Part shown: positions 36,501 to 44,619 of the stretch, in pieces | Position numbering within the stretch: position 1 is the first letter of the stretch | How the letters are laid out: each line of letters starts with the position of its first letter | Assembly: GCF_037176765.1 (NCBI RefSeq) | Contig: NC_090034.1 | Location: 27,846,875-27,910,874, forward strand | Direction of reading: 5' to 3' | Length of the DNA stretch: 64,000 nucleotides | Source: Anolis sagrei | Taxonomy: Eukaryota > Chordata > Lepidosauria > Squamata > Anolidae | Translations under genes and position numbers: made by a program | Notes under the pieces: generated by a model | Database searches by the model: none | What the model saw: the letters and a program-made list of their open reading frames with translations, nothing else | What the model was told of the DNA's origin: nothing

Positions 36501-37892
36501 AACTCCTGAGACGTGAATACTATGTGGATGTTTAGAAAAGGGATTATGTATGGTTGTCAAGAAAAGAAAGGGAAGGGAGAAAAAGGGGGGGGGGGGGAGA
36601 AAAGAAAAGGGAAAGAATTAAAAAATATATGTAATACTATGTGGACAAGCTGGAATGCTATAAAGTAGAAAAAAGTGATTCCTGGAAAAATTAAATATGT
36701 TGGCATAATGCTAATGAAACATTTGATTATGATTTTGGACATCTTTCAATTTACGCAAATTGGGTTTTTGCAATTGTTTATGCCTGTATATGTAAAATAG
36801 TCTTGATATTACATCAATAAAAAAAACAAGAATGGGAGCAGGCAACAAAGTACTCTCTTATGACTAGAGCTTTCTGTAAAATAGTCAGAAAGCTCTAGTC
36901 ATAAGAGAGTACTTTGTTGCCTGCTCCCATTCTTGTTTTTTTATTGATGTAATATCAAGATGTATTTGGACATACTCTGAAACCGTCTTGATCATGAAGA
37001 TATATTTCTTGCCTTGTAAGGAATCTCCCAAAAAAAAAAAAAAAAAAACAGGGACAAATGCAAGACACTCCACTTACGCAGAAAAAATGAAATGCAAAGA
37101 TACAGAATGGGGGACAATGTCTGGTTTGATAACAGTTTGTGTGAAAAAAGAACTTGGAGTCCTCATGGGGAACAAGTTAAACATGAGCCAACAATGTCAT
37201 GTGGCGGCATAAATAGGAGTCTAGTGCCTAGATCCAGGGAAGTCATGCTACCCCTCTCTTCTTTCTTGGTCAGACCACACCTGGAATCACACTGTGTCCA
37301 TTTCTGGGCACCACAATTGAAGGGAGATGTTGACTCTATGCTGGAATGTGTCCAGAGGAGGGCAACTAAAATGTTTAAGGGTCTGGAGAACAAGCCCTAT
37401 GAGGAGTGGTTTAAAGAGCTGGCAAGTTTAGCCTGCAAAACAGAAGTTTAAGAGGAGACATGATGAGGGTGAGGTCATAGGGAGGAGAGAGCAAGTTTGT
37501 TTTCTGCTACCCTGGAGACTAGGATGCGGAACAATGGTTTCAAACTGCAGGAAAGAAAGGAGATTCCACCTGAACATTAGGAAGAACTTCCTAACTGTAA
37601 GGGGAGCTGTTCAGCAGTGGAACTCTCTGCCCCGGAGAGTGGTGAAGGCTCCTTCTTTGGAGGCTTTTAAACAGAGGCTGGATGGCCATCTGTTGGGGGT
37701 ACTTTGAATGTGATTTTCTTGCTTCTTGGCAGATTGGGGTTGGACTGGATGGCCCACGAGGTCTTTTCCAACTCTACTATTCTATAAAATCCTGGGCTTC
37801 TGTTACAGACCAATTAAAAGCTATTTCAAACAGGTAAGTCTTCATATTCTTCCTAAAGGATATGAGGGTGGGGGCTGCTCTAATCACTTCTG

Positions 37893-37928
<36 letters not shown>

Positions 37929-40900
37929 CGTGTGTGAAAGCCTTGTGGTGTTTGTTTTGCTGTCTGTTCCCCGGTTTGGAAGATTTTACTCACTTCCTGT
38001 CCATTTGAGATTTAGATTTTGGAAAATTTGGCTTGTTGTGGAAACAAGGCTTGGTGATGAAGCTTCAGTGGAGACCCTTTTTCACCAGGACAATATCTCC
38101 TGGAGGAGCGAGTTTCCTTTTCTAGGGGTATATTCCTCTAACTTCCTGTTGTCTCAGCCCTGATCTGAACTATGAACCATTTGTAAGTCGGATGTTTGTA
38201 ACTCAGGGACTGCCTTTACTTCTAACACTTCTTTCTATGTGGCATATCAGATCCTGGTAATGCTATCTTAACCAGAAAGGAAAGTAAGATAGGATCGTAT
38301 ATGAAATGAAATGTTTTAGATTGGAAAACCTATCCATTTAATGTGTTGCCAAAGGTTTTCATGGCCAGAATCACTGGGGTTGCTGTGAGTTTTCCGGGCT
38401 GTCTGGCCATGTGTCAGAAGCATTCTCTCCTGATGTTTCACCCACATCTATGGCAGGCATCCTCAGAGGTTGTGAGGTATGTTGGAAACTAGGCAAGTGG
38501 GGCTTCTATGTATTCCTGTGGCATGATGTCCAGGGTAGGAGAAAGAACTACTGTCTTTTTGAGGCAATAATAAAACAAATAAGCCCCAAAATAATCATCG
38601 GCCTGAAATAAGTCCACAGAAATGGTTCTGGTGCACATATAAGGGCAAGTTATCTTAGTTTCACCATAGACTTCCTTTCAGAAATTAGAGCATAGAACAG
38701 AACGGCATACTGGGTCCAATGTGTTATCCATGTAATCATATTTTGTACCTTCATAGATGAGCCCACTGTCGTCCTCGGCCAGAAGTTTTCTAAGAACCCA
38801 GTGTTTATCATTCAGGTCGGTCAGGATCTGGCCCTCAGGGAGAGGCCTCACACTTCGGCTCTTTTTGGGAGATCGGGGACTGGCTTTTGCTTTCCAAAAT
38901 AAAGACAAATACGGGTTACTTGTATTTGCAAGCTCCTGCATCACTAGGGGAGACAGTGATGTTTGTTGTTAACAAAAAATAAAATGCAAAGACTCTTTTG
39001 ACCTTTGACCTGTGGGGTCTCACAAGGTTCCATTCTCTCCCCCATGCTCTTCAACATCTACATGAAACCACTGAGCGAGTCCATCCAAAGTTTTGGAATT
39101 GGGTGCCATCTGTATGCAGATGACACGAAACTCTACTACTCTTTTCCACCTCAATTCAAGGAAGCTCCCTGGATCCCGGACGGCTGGGAGGGCCTTTGCA
39201 TAGTTAAAACTTGTGTGCCAGCTGCAACCATACCTCGAGAAGTCTGATTTGACCACCGTGGTCCACGCCTTAGTTACCTCAAGGTTGGATTACTGTAATG
39301 CTCTCTACATGGGGCTGCCTTTGAAGATGGCCCGGAAACTGCAGTTGGTACAAAGATTGGCGGCCAGGTTGCTAACTGGAGCAAGTTACAGGGAGCAGTC
39401 AACCCCCCCTGTTTAAACAGCTTCACTGGCTGCCAATAATAAGTTTCCAGTCCCAATTCAAGGTGCAGGTTATTACCTATAAAGCTCTAAATGGTTCAGA
39501 CCCTGCCTATCTTTGTGACCGCATCTTCCCCTACAAACCCACACAACCTCTAAGGTCTTCTGGAGAGGATCTCCCTGGATTCTACAGAATTGAGCCATGA
39601 CAGTTAATACATTGTCAAACTGCTACAATTCCTCAGTGAGGATATGGCTTTATTGTGAGAGCAATTTGACAGTGGAATACACTGCCTTGAAACGTAGTGG
39701 GTTCTCCAGTTTTGGAGATCTATAAACAGAAGTTTGATGCCATTCACTCCTTCAGTCTAGAATGCCTCACAGGATTTTTGAGACTTCTTTTTCAAAGACA
39801 CAATTTTACTGGGTTCATTGAAGGAGGAACAGGATAAAAGTGCAGTGAACTGAAGAAAAAAGATCAAATTCAATGCAGGTAAATGAGCAAGAAATAGCTG
39901 AGAGCCAGTTAGGCGTGCTAGAATTTTCTCAGACAAACTGTAACCTTTGGAATGTCTTTTGGATTCATATGTACAGCACCCGTGGGGGGGGGGGGGGGGG
40001 AGAACCCAATTATGGTTCTGGGAATCCCTAAGAGACATGATGAAGCATTGCTATCTGTCAAAGGGAATCTTTGCAATCCTCACTTTGTGCCTTTGGAGAC
40101 ACAGTAGATGCTGATTTCTGTGCAAGAGCTCGTTTAGGTGAAGCAGAGGCTTTTTCTTTGTCTGGTAAAGCCAACTCCACTTTTTTCATTGCAGCAGGTC
40201 TTTGCAGCTGATCCTGGATTTCCTGACTTAGTCCTGGGCAAAAACAAAGGTGACATTATCATAATGACAAAAGTTTGTTTTTAAAAAAGGTGAGCATGAT
40301 GCCAGTAGTTCCAAAACATAGCATCTGAGGAGCCTGGCAGCAGCAAGAAGTAACATAGGTCTAGCATTCACATACCAAAATATTTTCCTTAGTTGTATCT
40401 TCCCTTCATCCATTTTTGGATTGTCCAAATTTTTTAAATTGGAAATTTTTTTCACAGTGTATAAAACCAGAGATCTGTTCATTAAAAAAAAACTGAAAAA
40501 GCAGAGCAACTGCAAATAAAGCTAGAGAACAAGAACACTTCATGAATGGTTTTCTGAAAGTCTCTTCATTTGCATCTTGCTTATAAAGACTTCTGGAATC
40601 TCAATGAACAGTATTTTGAGTCCCAATGCACAGCGGAAGTGAGCAAACAATTGGATTAGTATCAGAAGCATTTGTTCTTTGTTGTTATTAATCCCCTTTG
40701 GATTGACCATGGCTTCTGGCAATCCTATGACTGGGAGACCTCCACAATACCCAGTTATTAACAGCCTGGTTCACTTCTTGCAAACCAAAAAGCTACAACC
40801 AAACTCAAGGTTGTTTTAATCAATCAATCAATCAATCTAGATTGTGCTCCAAATACCCAATTGGCTCAGCAGAAAAAGTGAACAACAGATTCCTAAACGA

Positions 40901-42239
40901 GTGCGATTCTAGAAGCATATGAACATGGGTAAAAACACTGTGAACATATACAAGGCAAGTTTAAACCGGAGTCTAATACAGGAAGTTGTCTTATCCTGGC
41001 TTCCTCAGAGAGAAACTTGGCAACAGCTTATTAGGGGAAATTGTTGCCTAGTAAGAATTTAACATGGAATTGGGCTGATCTACAAGGAACGTTGCTCACC
41101 AGTGGATAAATAATATGTAGCCAAGACTGCTTGTAAAAACTGCAGGACAATAAGATATGAGACATATATTCAACACCCTGGTTATTACTATAAGGGCAAA
41201 TTCTTGCATTGTATGGGACTCCCTCCTGCAAATCTACATCAATGCACTTTGGATGGAAACATGTTGCACCTTGCCTTGGATAATAGGCAGCAATATTTGT
41301 CCACAGTCAAGTTCTTAAGATAAGTTGCTTCATAAAAAGGCCCAGCATAGTGTTTATACTCAGGGTGTTTGGGGAACAAGAAACATATGAGCAAAAGCGC
41401 AGCTCACAGAAGGCAATGTCCCACAGTCTTTGATAGATTTCAGTGCCATGTCATAACCCAAATGAGATAAGAAAGTGAAGTAAGATTGATAGAAGAGGCT
41501 CTTTTAGAGTTAAGCTTGAACCAGTTGCTAGTGTAATCATCCTGGGCTAGGTGGTGAATCAGACCTGAATCCAGCCTGAAAACACTGACCTTAATCCAAT
41601 ATTTAATGACCCACCACCAAGCTCTTGTTGACAGAGGGATTTCCCTAGAGTCTAATAGCAAGACACAGGATTGCACAACTGAAGGTTGTAGCTTTTCTGG
41701 TTGTCTGTTCAGCTGTAGTGTGATCTCCCTCTTATTGTCTTCTACCTTAGGCCCCTTCTACACAGCTGCATAAAATCCACACTGAACTGGATTACATGGC
41801 AGTGTGGACTCAGGTAATCCAGTTCAAAGCAGATATTGTGGATTATTTGCCTTGATATTCTGGATTATATGGCTGTGTGGAAGGGCCCTTAGACAAAACA
41901 TTGATGTATTTTCTAATGAGCCATATCTTCCAAAGCACTGCAGTCTCAGCCTAGACATCTTTCTCAGGGCAAACAGAATGGCCCCGCACTATGCTTTCAT
42001 CCCACCTGGACACAACTGTAGAAACTAGTCTATTCAATTCTAAGCTACTAAATACTCCTTTTGGCCTTCAGATACACCATGTTAATGTTTTAGAGATCTA
42101 CATTTATACCTTTTAGTGAAGAAGATGGTGTGATTTGCATAGGCTCCTCTTCTTGTTTAGGCAACCGGCCTCCGCAAGAAGGGCAGAAGTTAAACACTGC
42201 CTGTGCTTCCTGCCCGCACTGTGGACAAAAATGAGCCAT
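24714..42239 (-). CDS. VRK3: VRK3-like pseudokinase, 12 coding exons
   Basis: Member of the vaccinia-related kinase family; mammalian VRK3 is a nuclear pseudokinase reported to act as a scaffold that activates the phosphatase VHR towards ERK. Exons (minus): 42239-42110, 40233-40084, 38889-38749, 33836-33784, 31691-31625, 31429-31345, 29596-29494, 28343-28251, 26877-26745, 26046-25916, 25116-25044, 24862-24714. All have GT/AG edges and join in phase to 435 codons (human VRK3, from memory, 474). Residues 5-22 form a zinc ribbon (C5, C8, C19, C22); about 70-115 is a Ser/Lys-rich linker; the kinase-like domain starts near 115. Visible motifs: no GxGxxG loop, Lys157 in YTLKL, Glu168 in FNEQNF, HGDIAAEN with Asp259 and Asn264, and ADYC with Asp279. 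Human VRK3 is remembered as having lost both Asp residues, so this copy looks less degraded. The similarity runs through every exon; identification is strong. Confidence 0.93.
25044..25116 (-). CDS. VRK3: VRK3 exon, C-lobe (less certain edges)
   Basis: Encodes about 24 residues (DVQCFSAKFSAQLNTFHILF, then EGIT). Joined, it gives ITEALQGYL, like human RPSETLQKYL. The acceptor chosen (GGCAAG) follows a poor pyrimidine tract but is the only one found that keeps phase. The segment is about eight residues longer than in human. Confidence 0.68.
25261..25590 (+). mobile_element. Sauria-type tRNA SINE in VRK3 intron
   Basis: GGGGCCCCCTGGTGGCGCAG to AACCTTTACCTTTACCTTGA, nearly full length. Confidence 0.88.
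25916..26046 (-). CDS. VRK3: VRK3 exon, C-lobe helix F region
   Basis: Encodes PSRRSDLESLGYCLVKWL then CGFLPWSMELANP, matching human PSRRSDLQSLGYCMLKWL. Acceptor CTAATAG. The donor after SVD (GAT|GTGTAT) is weaker than average. Confidence 0.92.
26318..26535 (+). mobile_element. Helitron 5' end fragment
   Basis: TCTATATAAATAAAAATGTA, then CATAACTCAAAAACCACTGG and CACCAAATTTGGACACTGCA, the well-known start of the lizard Helitron family. In a VRK3 intron. Confidence 0.7.
26641..26708. mobile_element. Half of the AACTCCCAC fold-back MITE
   Basis: Right arm only (GGCTGTTAGGAATTGTAGTC, AACACCTGGACGGAGGGAGG), 37 bp from a VRK3 exon. Confidence 0.7.
26745..26877 (-). CDS. VRK3: VRK3 exon, DFG-equivalent and activation segment
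   Basis: Encodes VTMADYCFAFRYSPAGKH through LEFISLDSHKGA, matching human VTLAGYGFAFRYCPSGKH and LEFISMDLHKGC. The DFG position reads DYC. Acceptor TGCTAG, donor G|GTGAGT. Confidence 0.95.
27000..28240. other. VRK3 intron sequence with old repeat
   Basis: 27120-27900 has an AT-rich, imperfectly symmetric block (TTTCGTAATTTGGAGATTTG at one end, GAATCTCTGAAACGAATTAC at the other) that may be an old TIR element; (ATT)n at 27571-27598. Confidence 0.4.
28251..28343 (-). CDS. VRK3: VRK3 exon, catalytic loop
   Basis: Encodes LDVLEFLHENEYTHGD then IAAENIYVNPADPSV, exactly 31 codons. Human reads EYVHGNVTAENIFVDPED at the same place, so this lizard retains Asp in the HxD position. The following Lys of active VRKs is Ala here. 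Acceptor CTTTAG, donor GTG|GTAAGG. Confidence 0.95.
28895..29225. mobile_element. Cluster of CTACACTGCC-family MITE units
   Basis: Three or four overlapping units with ATAATCCAGTTCAAAGCAG and inverted forms; in a VRK3 intron. Confidence 0.7.
29494..29596 (-). CDS. VRK3: VRK3 exon, hinge and helix D/E
   Basis: Encodes FLVFPHLGRSLQSILDD through KAVLQLAVRL, matching human FLVLPSLGRSLQSALD and SVLQVACRL. Acceptor TGGCAG, donor CTG|GTATGA. Confidence 0.93.
30595..30820. repeat. (CCTT)n/(CCCT)n polypyrimidine tract
   Basis: About 225 bp almost purely C/T on the plus strand (so purine on the VRK3 sense strand), in the intron between VRK3 exons at 31345 and 29596. Confidence 0.9.
30940..31130 (-). 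mobile_element. LINE tail with (AAC)n
   Basis: (AAC)n, TCTTACCCACCTCTCCCCAC and GAGGTAGGTCACAGCACAGT; same family as 56760-56950. Confidence 0.55.
31345..31429 (-). CDS. VRK3: VRK3 exon, strand 4-5 region
   Basis: Encodes ERWKRQHSVPLLGIPECV followed by GFGLHDDCYR, matching human NKWKKLYSTPLLAIPTCM and GFGVHQDKYR. Acceptor TTTTAG, donor AG|GTGAGG. The exon lies only 195 nt from its upstream neighbour. Confidence 0.92.
31625..31691 (-). CDS. VRK3: VRK3 exon, helix C region
   Basis: Encodes DWKDGMIFNEQNFLQRAAKKVT, close to human DAKDGRLFNEQNFFQRAAK. It contains the helix-C glutamate candidate (NEQ). Acceptor TCTTAG, donor G|GTAAGA. Confidence 0.92.
32030..32255 (-). mobile_element. L2-type LINE tail (minus)
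   Basis: CCATGGGGACTCAGGGCGGC and AAAGGCAAACATTCAGTGCC mark a reverse-strand tail in VRK3 intron 4. Confidence 0.6.
32266..32560. mobile_element. Cluster of CTACACTGCC-family MITE units
   Basis: Repeated CCCATCTACACTGCCATATC-type units about 85-90 bp apart. Confidence 0.75.
32563..32775 (-). mobile_element. LINE 3' tail (minus)
   Basis: (TTTA)n, ATATACCGCCTTTCTCACTC and GGCAGTTTACAACATGG; separates two groups of MITE units. Confidence 0.6.
32772..32960. mobile_element. CTACACTGCC-family MITE units, continuation
   Basis: AACTGGATTATATGAGGCCC to ATGGCAGTGTAGACGGGGC; separated from 32266-32560 by a LINE tail. Confidence 0.7.
33570..33692. mobile_element. Short AACTCCCAC fold-back MITE
   Basis: Arms 33570-33621 and 33627-33690 with little centre left. 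Ends 92 bp from a 53-nt VRK3 exon. Confidence 0.75.
33784..33836 (-). CDS. VRK3: VRK3 short exon with VAIK-equivalent Lys
   Basis: Only 53 nt. It encodes EPASGACLPKQRYTLKL, matching human KQKFSLKL. The Lys in TLKL aligns with the ATP-binding VAIK lysine. Acceptor CCACAG, donor CTT|GTGAGT. The exon is flanked by fold-back MITE arms (33571-33683). Confidence 0.85.
34139..34775 (-). mobile_element. Penelope-like element fragment with GIY-YIG ORF
   Basis: Minus-strand ORF of 162 codons: QVYIGTTKRSIVQTRIKEHQ (GIY-YIG core Y-IG with downstream R and EH), then MNQPGHSILFENTEML and HVDNFNRKEETIKMNKIWLP. It is followed by the terminal repeat and tail (TTCGGGCTATAGGGCCATG). It lies in VRK3 intron 3. 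The reverse transcriptase part is missing. Confidence 0.85.
34219..34262 (-). ncRNA. Hammerhead-like motif in PLE
   Basis: Core CTGAGGAT, stem II GCTTGC/GCAGGC, GAAACGTC on the minus strand. Confidence 0.6.
35099..37046 (+). mobile_element. L1-type LINE, 5'-truncated, inserted in CR1
   Basis: The open frame 35062-35874 encodes the L1 ORF2 C-terminal part (RFIWRGKKPRIKMKNLQDTK, GGLALPNLKLYREAAIVNWL); the frame later breaks (FFHMWWSCKKAKSF). It ends in a pure A tail (37029-37048). The duplication AACAGGGACA lies at 35089-35098 and 37047-37056. A 75-bp fold-back occupies 36801-36960. Confidence 0.9.
36801..36960. repeat. 75-bp fold-back at the L1 3' end
   Basis: Left arm 36801-36876 and right arm 36886-36960 are reverse complements except for one A in a homopolymer. 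TGTAAAATAG precedes both arms (36791-36800 and 36875-36884). Confidence 0.92.
37960..38216 (+). mobile_element. GGCAGT-family element, right part
   Basis: Ends TTTGTAACTCAGGGACTGCC; includes CACTTCCTGTCCATTTGAGA. Preceded by (GT)n at 37896-37924. Confidence 0.5.
38345..38550 (-). mobile_element. Old Penelope-like terminal repeat
   Basis: Single arm with GGCTTTTCATGGCC-like start, TTTTCCGGGCTGTCTGGCCA and CTCCTGATGTTTCACCCACA; diverged from the younger copies. Confidence 0.65.
38749..38889 (-). CDS. VRK3: VRK3 exon, SPKKSR linker and start of kinase fold
   Basis: Encodes KASPRSPKKSR, then GQILTD..HWVLRKLL and DDSGLIYE. This matches the human order of SP repeats, TGTVLTD and NQGILYE. The segment corresponding to the glycine-rich loop has no GxGxxG. 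A longer reading frame continues upstream of 38889, but phase with the previous exon favours this acceptor. Confidence 0.88.
39001..39750 (+). mobile_element. L2-type LINE, RT and C-terminal part
   Basis: Encodes CGVSQGSILSPMLFNIYMKP, YADDTKLYYS (RT motif), then TTVVHALVTSRLDYCNALYM and LLTGASYREQ. A deletion joins the RT to the tail. Lies in VRK3 intron 2. Confidence 0.82.
40084..40233 (-). CDS. VRK3: VRK3 exon, low-complexity linker
   Basis: Encodes about 49 residues (LSQEIQDQLQ... SASTVSPKAQ) rich in Lys, Ser and Ala. Acceptor CCCAG, donor A|GTGAGG; phases 1 in and 1 out fit both neighbours. The sequence is weakly conserved, as expected for the linker; the call rests on splice phase and position. 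Confidence 0.8.
40995..41310 (-). mobile_element. LINE C-terminal fragment
   Basis: Frame RICPYSNNQGVEYMSHILLS then CSFYKQSWLHIIYP resembles the Cys/His tail of LINE proteins. Confidence 0.45.
41748..41893. mobile_element. Palindromic MITE, CTACACTGCC-like
   Basis: GGCCCCTTCTACACAGCTGC to ATGGCTGTGTGGAAGGGCCC. Confidence 0.75.
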
Positions 42240-42240
42240 T
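42110..42240 (-). CDS. VRK3: VRK3 exon with ATG and zinc ribbon
   Basis: Encodes residues 1-43 from MAHFCPQCG, with two CxxC pairs spaced as in the zinc-ribbon start of mammalian VRK3. An acceptor AG sits one base before the ATG, so at least one upstream exon exists. The donor is G|GTATAA at phase 1. Confidence 0.9.
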
Positions 42241-42294
42241 CTGGGAGGAAAAAATCAAGAAGAAAAAGAGAACAATGTGTTGCATTTGTATATT

Positions 42295-42402
42295 TCTATT
42301 GCAATGTGGCATTGAATGATTGCCAAAACTGTAAGCTGCTCTGAGTCCCCTTTGGAGTGAGATAGAGCAGGGTCGAAATATAGTAAATAAACAAACAAAT
42401 CA
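42295..42402 (+). mobile_element. L2-type LINE tail just upstream of VRK3 ATG exon
   Basis: GCATTGAATGATTGCCAAAA, GCTGCTCTGAGTCCCCTTTG and an AAATAAACAAAC end. Confidence 0.6.
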
Positions 42403-43003
42403 ATGTCAAAATAGAAAAACATATCTTAATCCGAATTTGGAGGCTACATCATCTAGATGGGGCTCTTTTGTCTACGAAGATATTAATTGTTGCTTTAATA
42501 TAACACAATGAAAAACATTAAAAACAAGAGAGAACAGAAGCAATTGCCTACCCACACTATAAAAATAAATAAAGCCTTTGAGGGAAGACAAAAGCAGAAT
42601 AATCTTGACAAGAAAATGCTATGATTGGGTCATCCTAAGTCTGAAATGACTTGAAGGCCCACAACAACAACAACAACCACAACAAACGACAGCCCAGCCC
42701 CCCAACAGTCTGAAGTCTTGAGCCTCTGTTTAAAATGGTTTAGATGGAACCCTGTGCTTCAAAATGTGTCTCTGCACCATTCTACATCACTATTGATAAA
42801 GCTAATGCCAATTTCCAGCAGATGAAGTTGACTGTATGGTGGTGCAGAAGGATCTAAACATTCCTAGAGAATGTCTGGATTAAATTACCGTGAGTAGTTG
42901 AATCTGCAAACATGAAATCCGTAAACGTGGAGGTCTGGCTGTACACTTGAATGAAACAGACCCATTGAATTCATGGGATTTACCCTATGTCGGTTGACTC
43001 ATT

Positions 43004-43043
43004 ATTCTACACTTGATCTTAGCCAAAAGGCCAAGAAGCAGAT
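43004..43043 (-). pseudogene. U2 snRNA 5'-end fragment
   Basis: About 40 nt on the minus strand match the start of U2 snRNA (ATC-GCTTCT-GGCCTTTTGGC-TAAGATCAAGTGTAG), including the branch-point-recognition neighbourhood, with a few differences. The match stops after that, so it is a truncated retro-pseudogene and not a working gene. Confidence 0.75.
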
Positions 43044-43714
43044 TGAATGAGTCTACTCTAGCTGTGACTAACAGGATTTCCAGCCAATATCAGGCAACTC
43101 TGACAAAACACCAATCCCAAAAAAATCTCAAAAAGGAAGACAATATATACGTTCTTTCCAACTGAAAACAGTTCTCAATCTACCATCATTTCAAGTCCTG
43201 ATTGAGTGAGCATCCTTTACTGGGGTCCTATCTTCGAGACATCTCCTTATGTACATATGTAAAAATACAGGCATTCCCTTTTAAAAAAACAAAAACAAAA
43301 CAAAACCTAAATACTTCTGTATCTGCTTCCTGTTCACTCCGCCTATTTGTTCTCTAATCTGTCTCTGATCTGTCGTAAAGTGGAATTTATTCAGAACCAT
43401 TTTCAAGCTTGTTAAAAAAATGAAGTTTCAAGTTACTGTTTCAAACAGTTTTAAAACTGGATGCTAGGATTGTTTTTGACTCCTTTTATGAGTTTTTAAA
43501 AAGTTTTTTTTGTTTAAATTCTCTTTGTGTTGTTTTAACTGGGAGGCGATACGGAAATGCTATAAATAAATAATTAGGCATAAGGAAAAGCATGTAATAT
43601 TTGCACTTTCTTTCCGGGTACAAATTCACAGTAGATAAATCCCAATATGGCTCAGGTCCCAGCTGTTCGGCAGATCGTTTCTTCCTGTGAGATCCCCAGG
43701 AGAAGCCCTTCCTG

Positions 43715-43795
43715 CTTTGAGCTGGACTTTATGAATCAGATTCAAAGGAGATAATCTGGATTCACAAACTGGGTTATAGGGCAGTGTAGACTACA
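43715..43795. mobile_element. CTACACTGCC-family MITE, partial
   Basis: TTTGAGCTGGACTTTATGAA to TATAGGGCAGTGTAGACTAC. Confidence 0.6.
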
Positions 43796-43859
43796 ATCAG
43801 GGTTCTTTGGGAGAATTTGGGGTAAAGGATGTCCAAACTGTACTTTTTAACACCAAAAC

Positions 43860-44075
43860 ATGTATTTAAAATAATGATAGATACATAGCCACTTGGGGCC
43901 TCCTTCGGGAGAGATAAAGTGGGTATAAAGAAATATAACAATAATATAATACATGTAATAATATAATAAATAATAATATAATATATAATAATAATAGATA
44001 CATGGCTTCTTGGAGTCTCCTTTGGGAGAGATAAAGCAGGGTATTAATAAACATAATAAGAATAATAATCTATAC
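43860..44075 (-). mobile_element. Two LINE tail copies with (AAT)n
   Basis: Two similar units (GGGAGAGATAAAGTGGGTAT and GGGAGAGATAAAGCAGGGTA) in tandem, each followed by AT-rich repeat. Confidence 0.5.
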
Positions 44076-44403
44076 ACATAATAAAAGTGAAAATATGTCC
44101 ACTTACACAGACAAGCTTCCACAAACAGTTACAGCTTCCTCTACTCAGGAGGCAGCAATAGCCGTCTCTTCAGTGACATTGTGGGTTATAGTGAGCACCA
44201 TGAACATGTACAAGAGCCCGCCAATGTTCTCCACAAACACCATACTGTCCACCACCCAAGTGAAGGCTTTCATACAGGAACAATTTCATACTAGATTTTC
44301 TGTTTTTCCTCCACCACAGACATCCAAGTGTTTCTTACTCTCTCCATTGGTGTGGAATTTGCATGATCCCGCCCACTGCCTCTCCCATAACCCTTTCCTA
44401 TTG

Positions 44404-44591
44404 GGTTGTAGTAGGTTTTTTCGGGCTATATGGCCATGTCCTAGAGGCATTCTCTCCTGACGTTTCACCTGCATCTATGGCAAGCATCCTCAGAGGTAGA
44501 AACGTCAGGAGAGAATGCCTCTAGGACATGGCCATATAGCCCGAAAAAACCTACAACCCAGTGATTCCGGCCGTGAAAGTCTTCGACAATA
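44404..44591. mobile_element. Palindromic Penelope-like terminal repeat, 12-bp TSD
   Basis: Left arm 44404-44465 and right arm 44498-44557 are inverted copies sharing private bases (CCTAGAGGCATTCTCTCC) around one central hammerhead-like region. CCTTTCCTATTG occurs at 44392-44403 and 44592-44603 as a perfect 12-bp target duplication. Confidence 0.9.
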
Positions 44592-44619
44592 CCTTTCCTA
44601 TTGTTTTCTATAGCACACA

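Larger units (their letters stand above)
34845..37790 (+). mobile_element. CR1-type LINE, 3' part, split by L1
   Basis: Left part encodes GSVLCPVLFNIFTNYLDEGL and KFADDTKLGG (RT). After the L1 (35099-37046) it resumes with the typical CR1 C-terminal frame (PRSREVMLPLSSFLVRPHLE) and ends GGACTGGATGGCCCACGAGG...TCTACTATTCTATAAAAT. Lies in VRK3 intron 3. Confidence 0.88.

Noticed and set aside
38678-38944. Longer VRK3 exon starting with an ATG (MMQELANTS...)
   Set aside because: Phase with the upstream exon fits only an acceptor at 38890-38891, so the upstream codons are intron.
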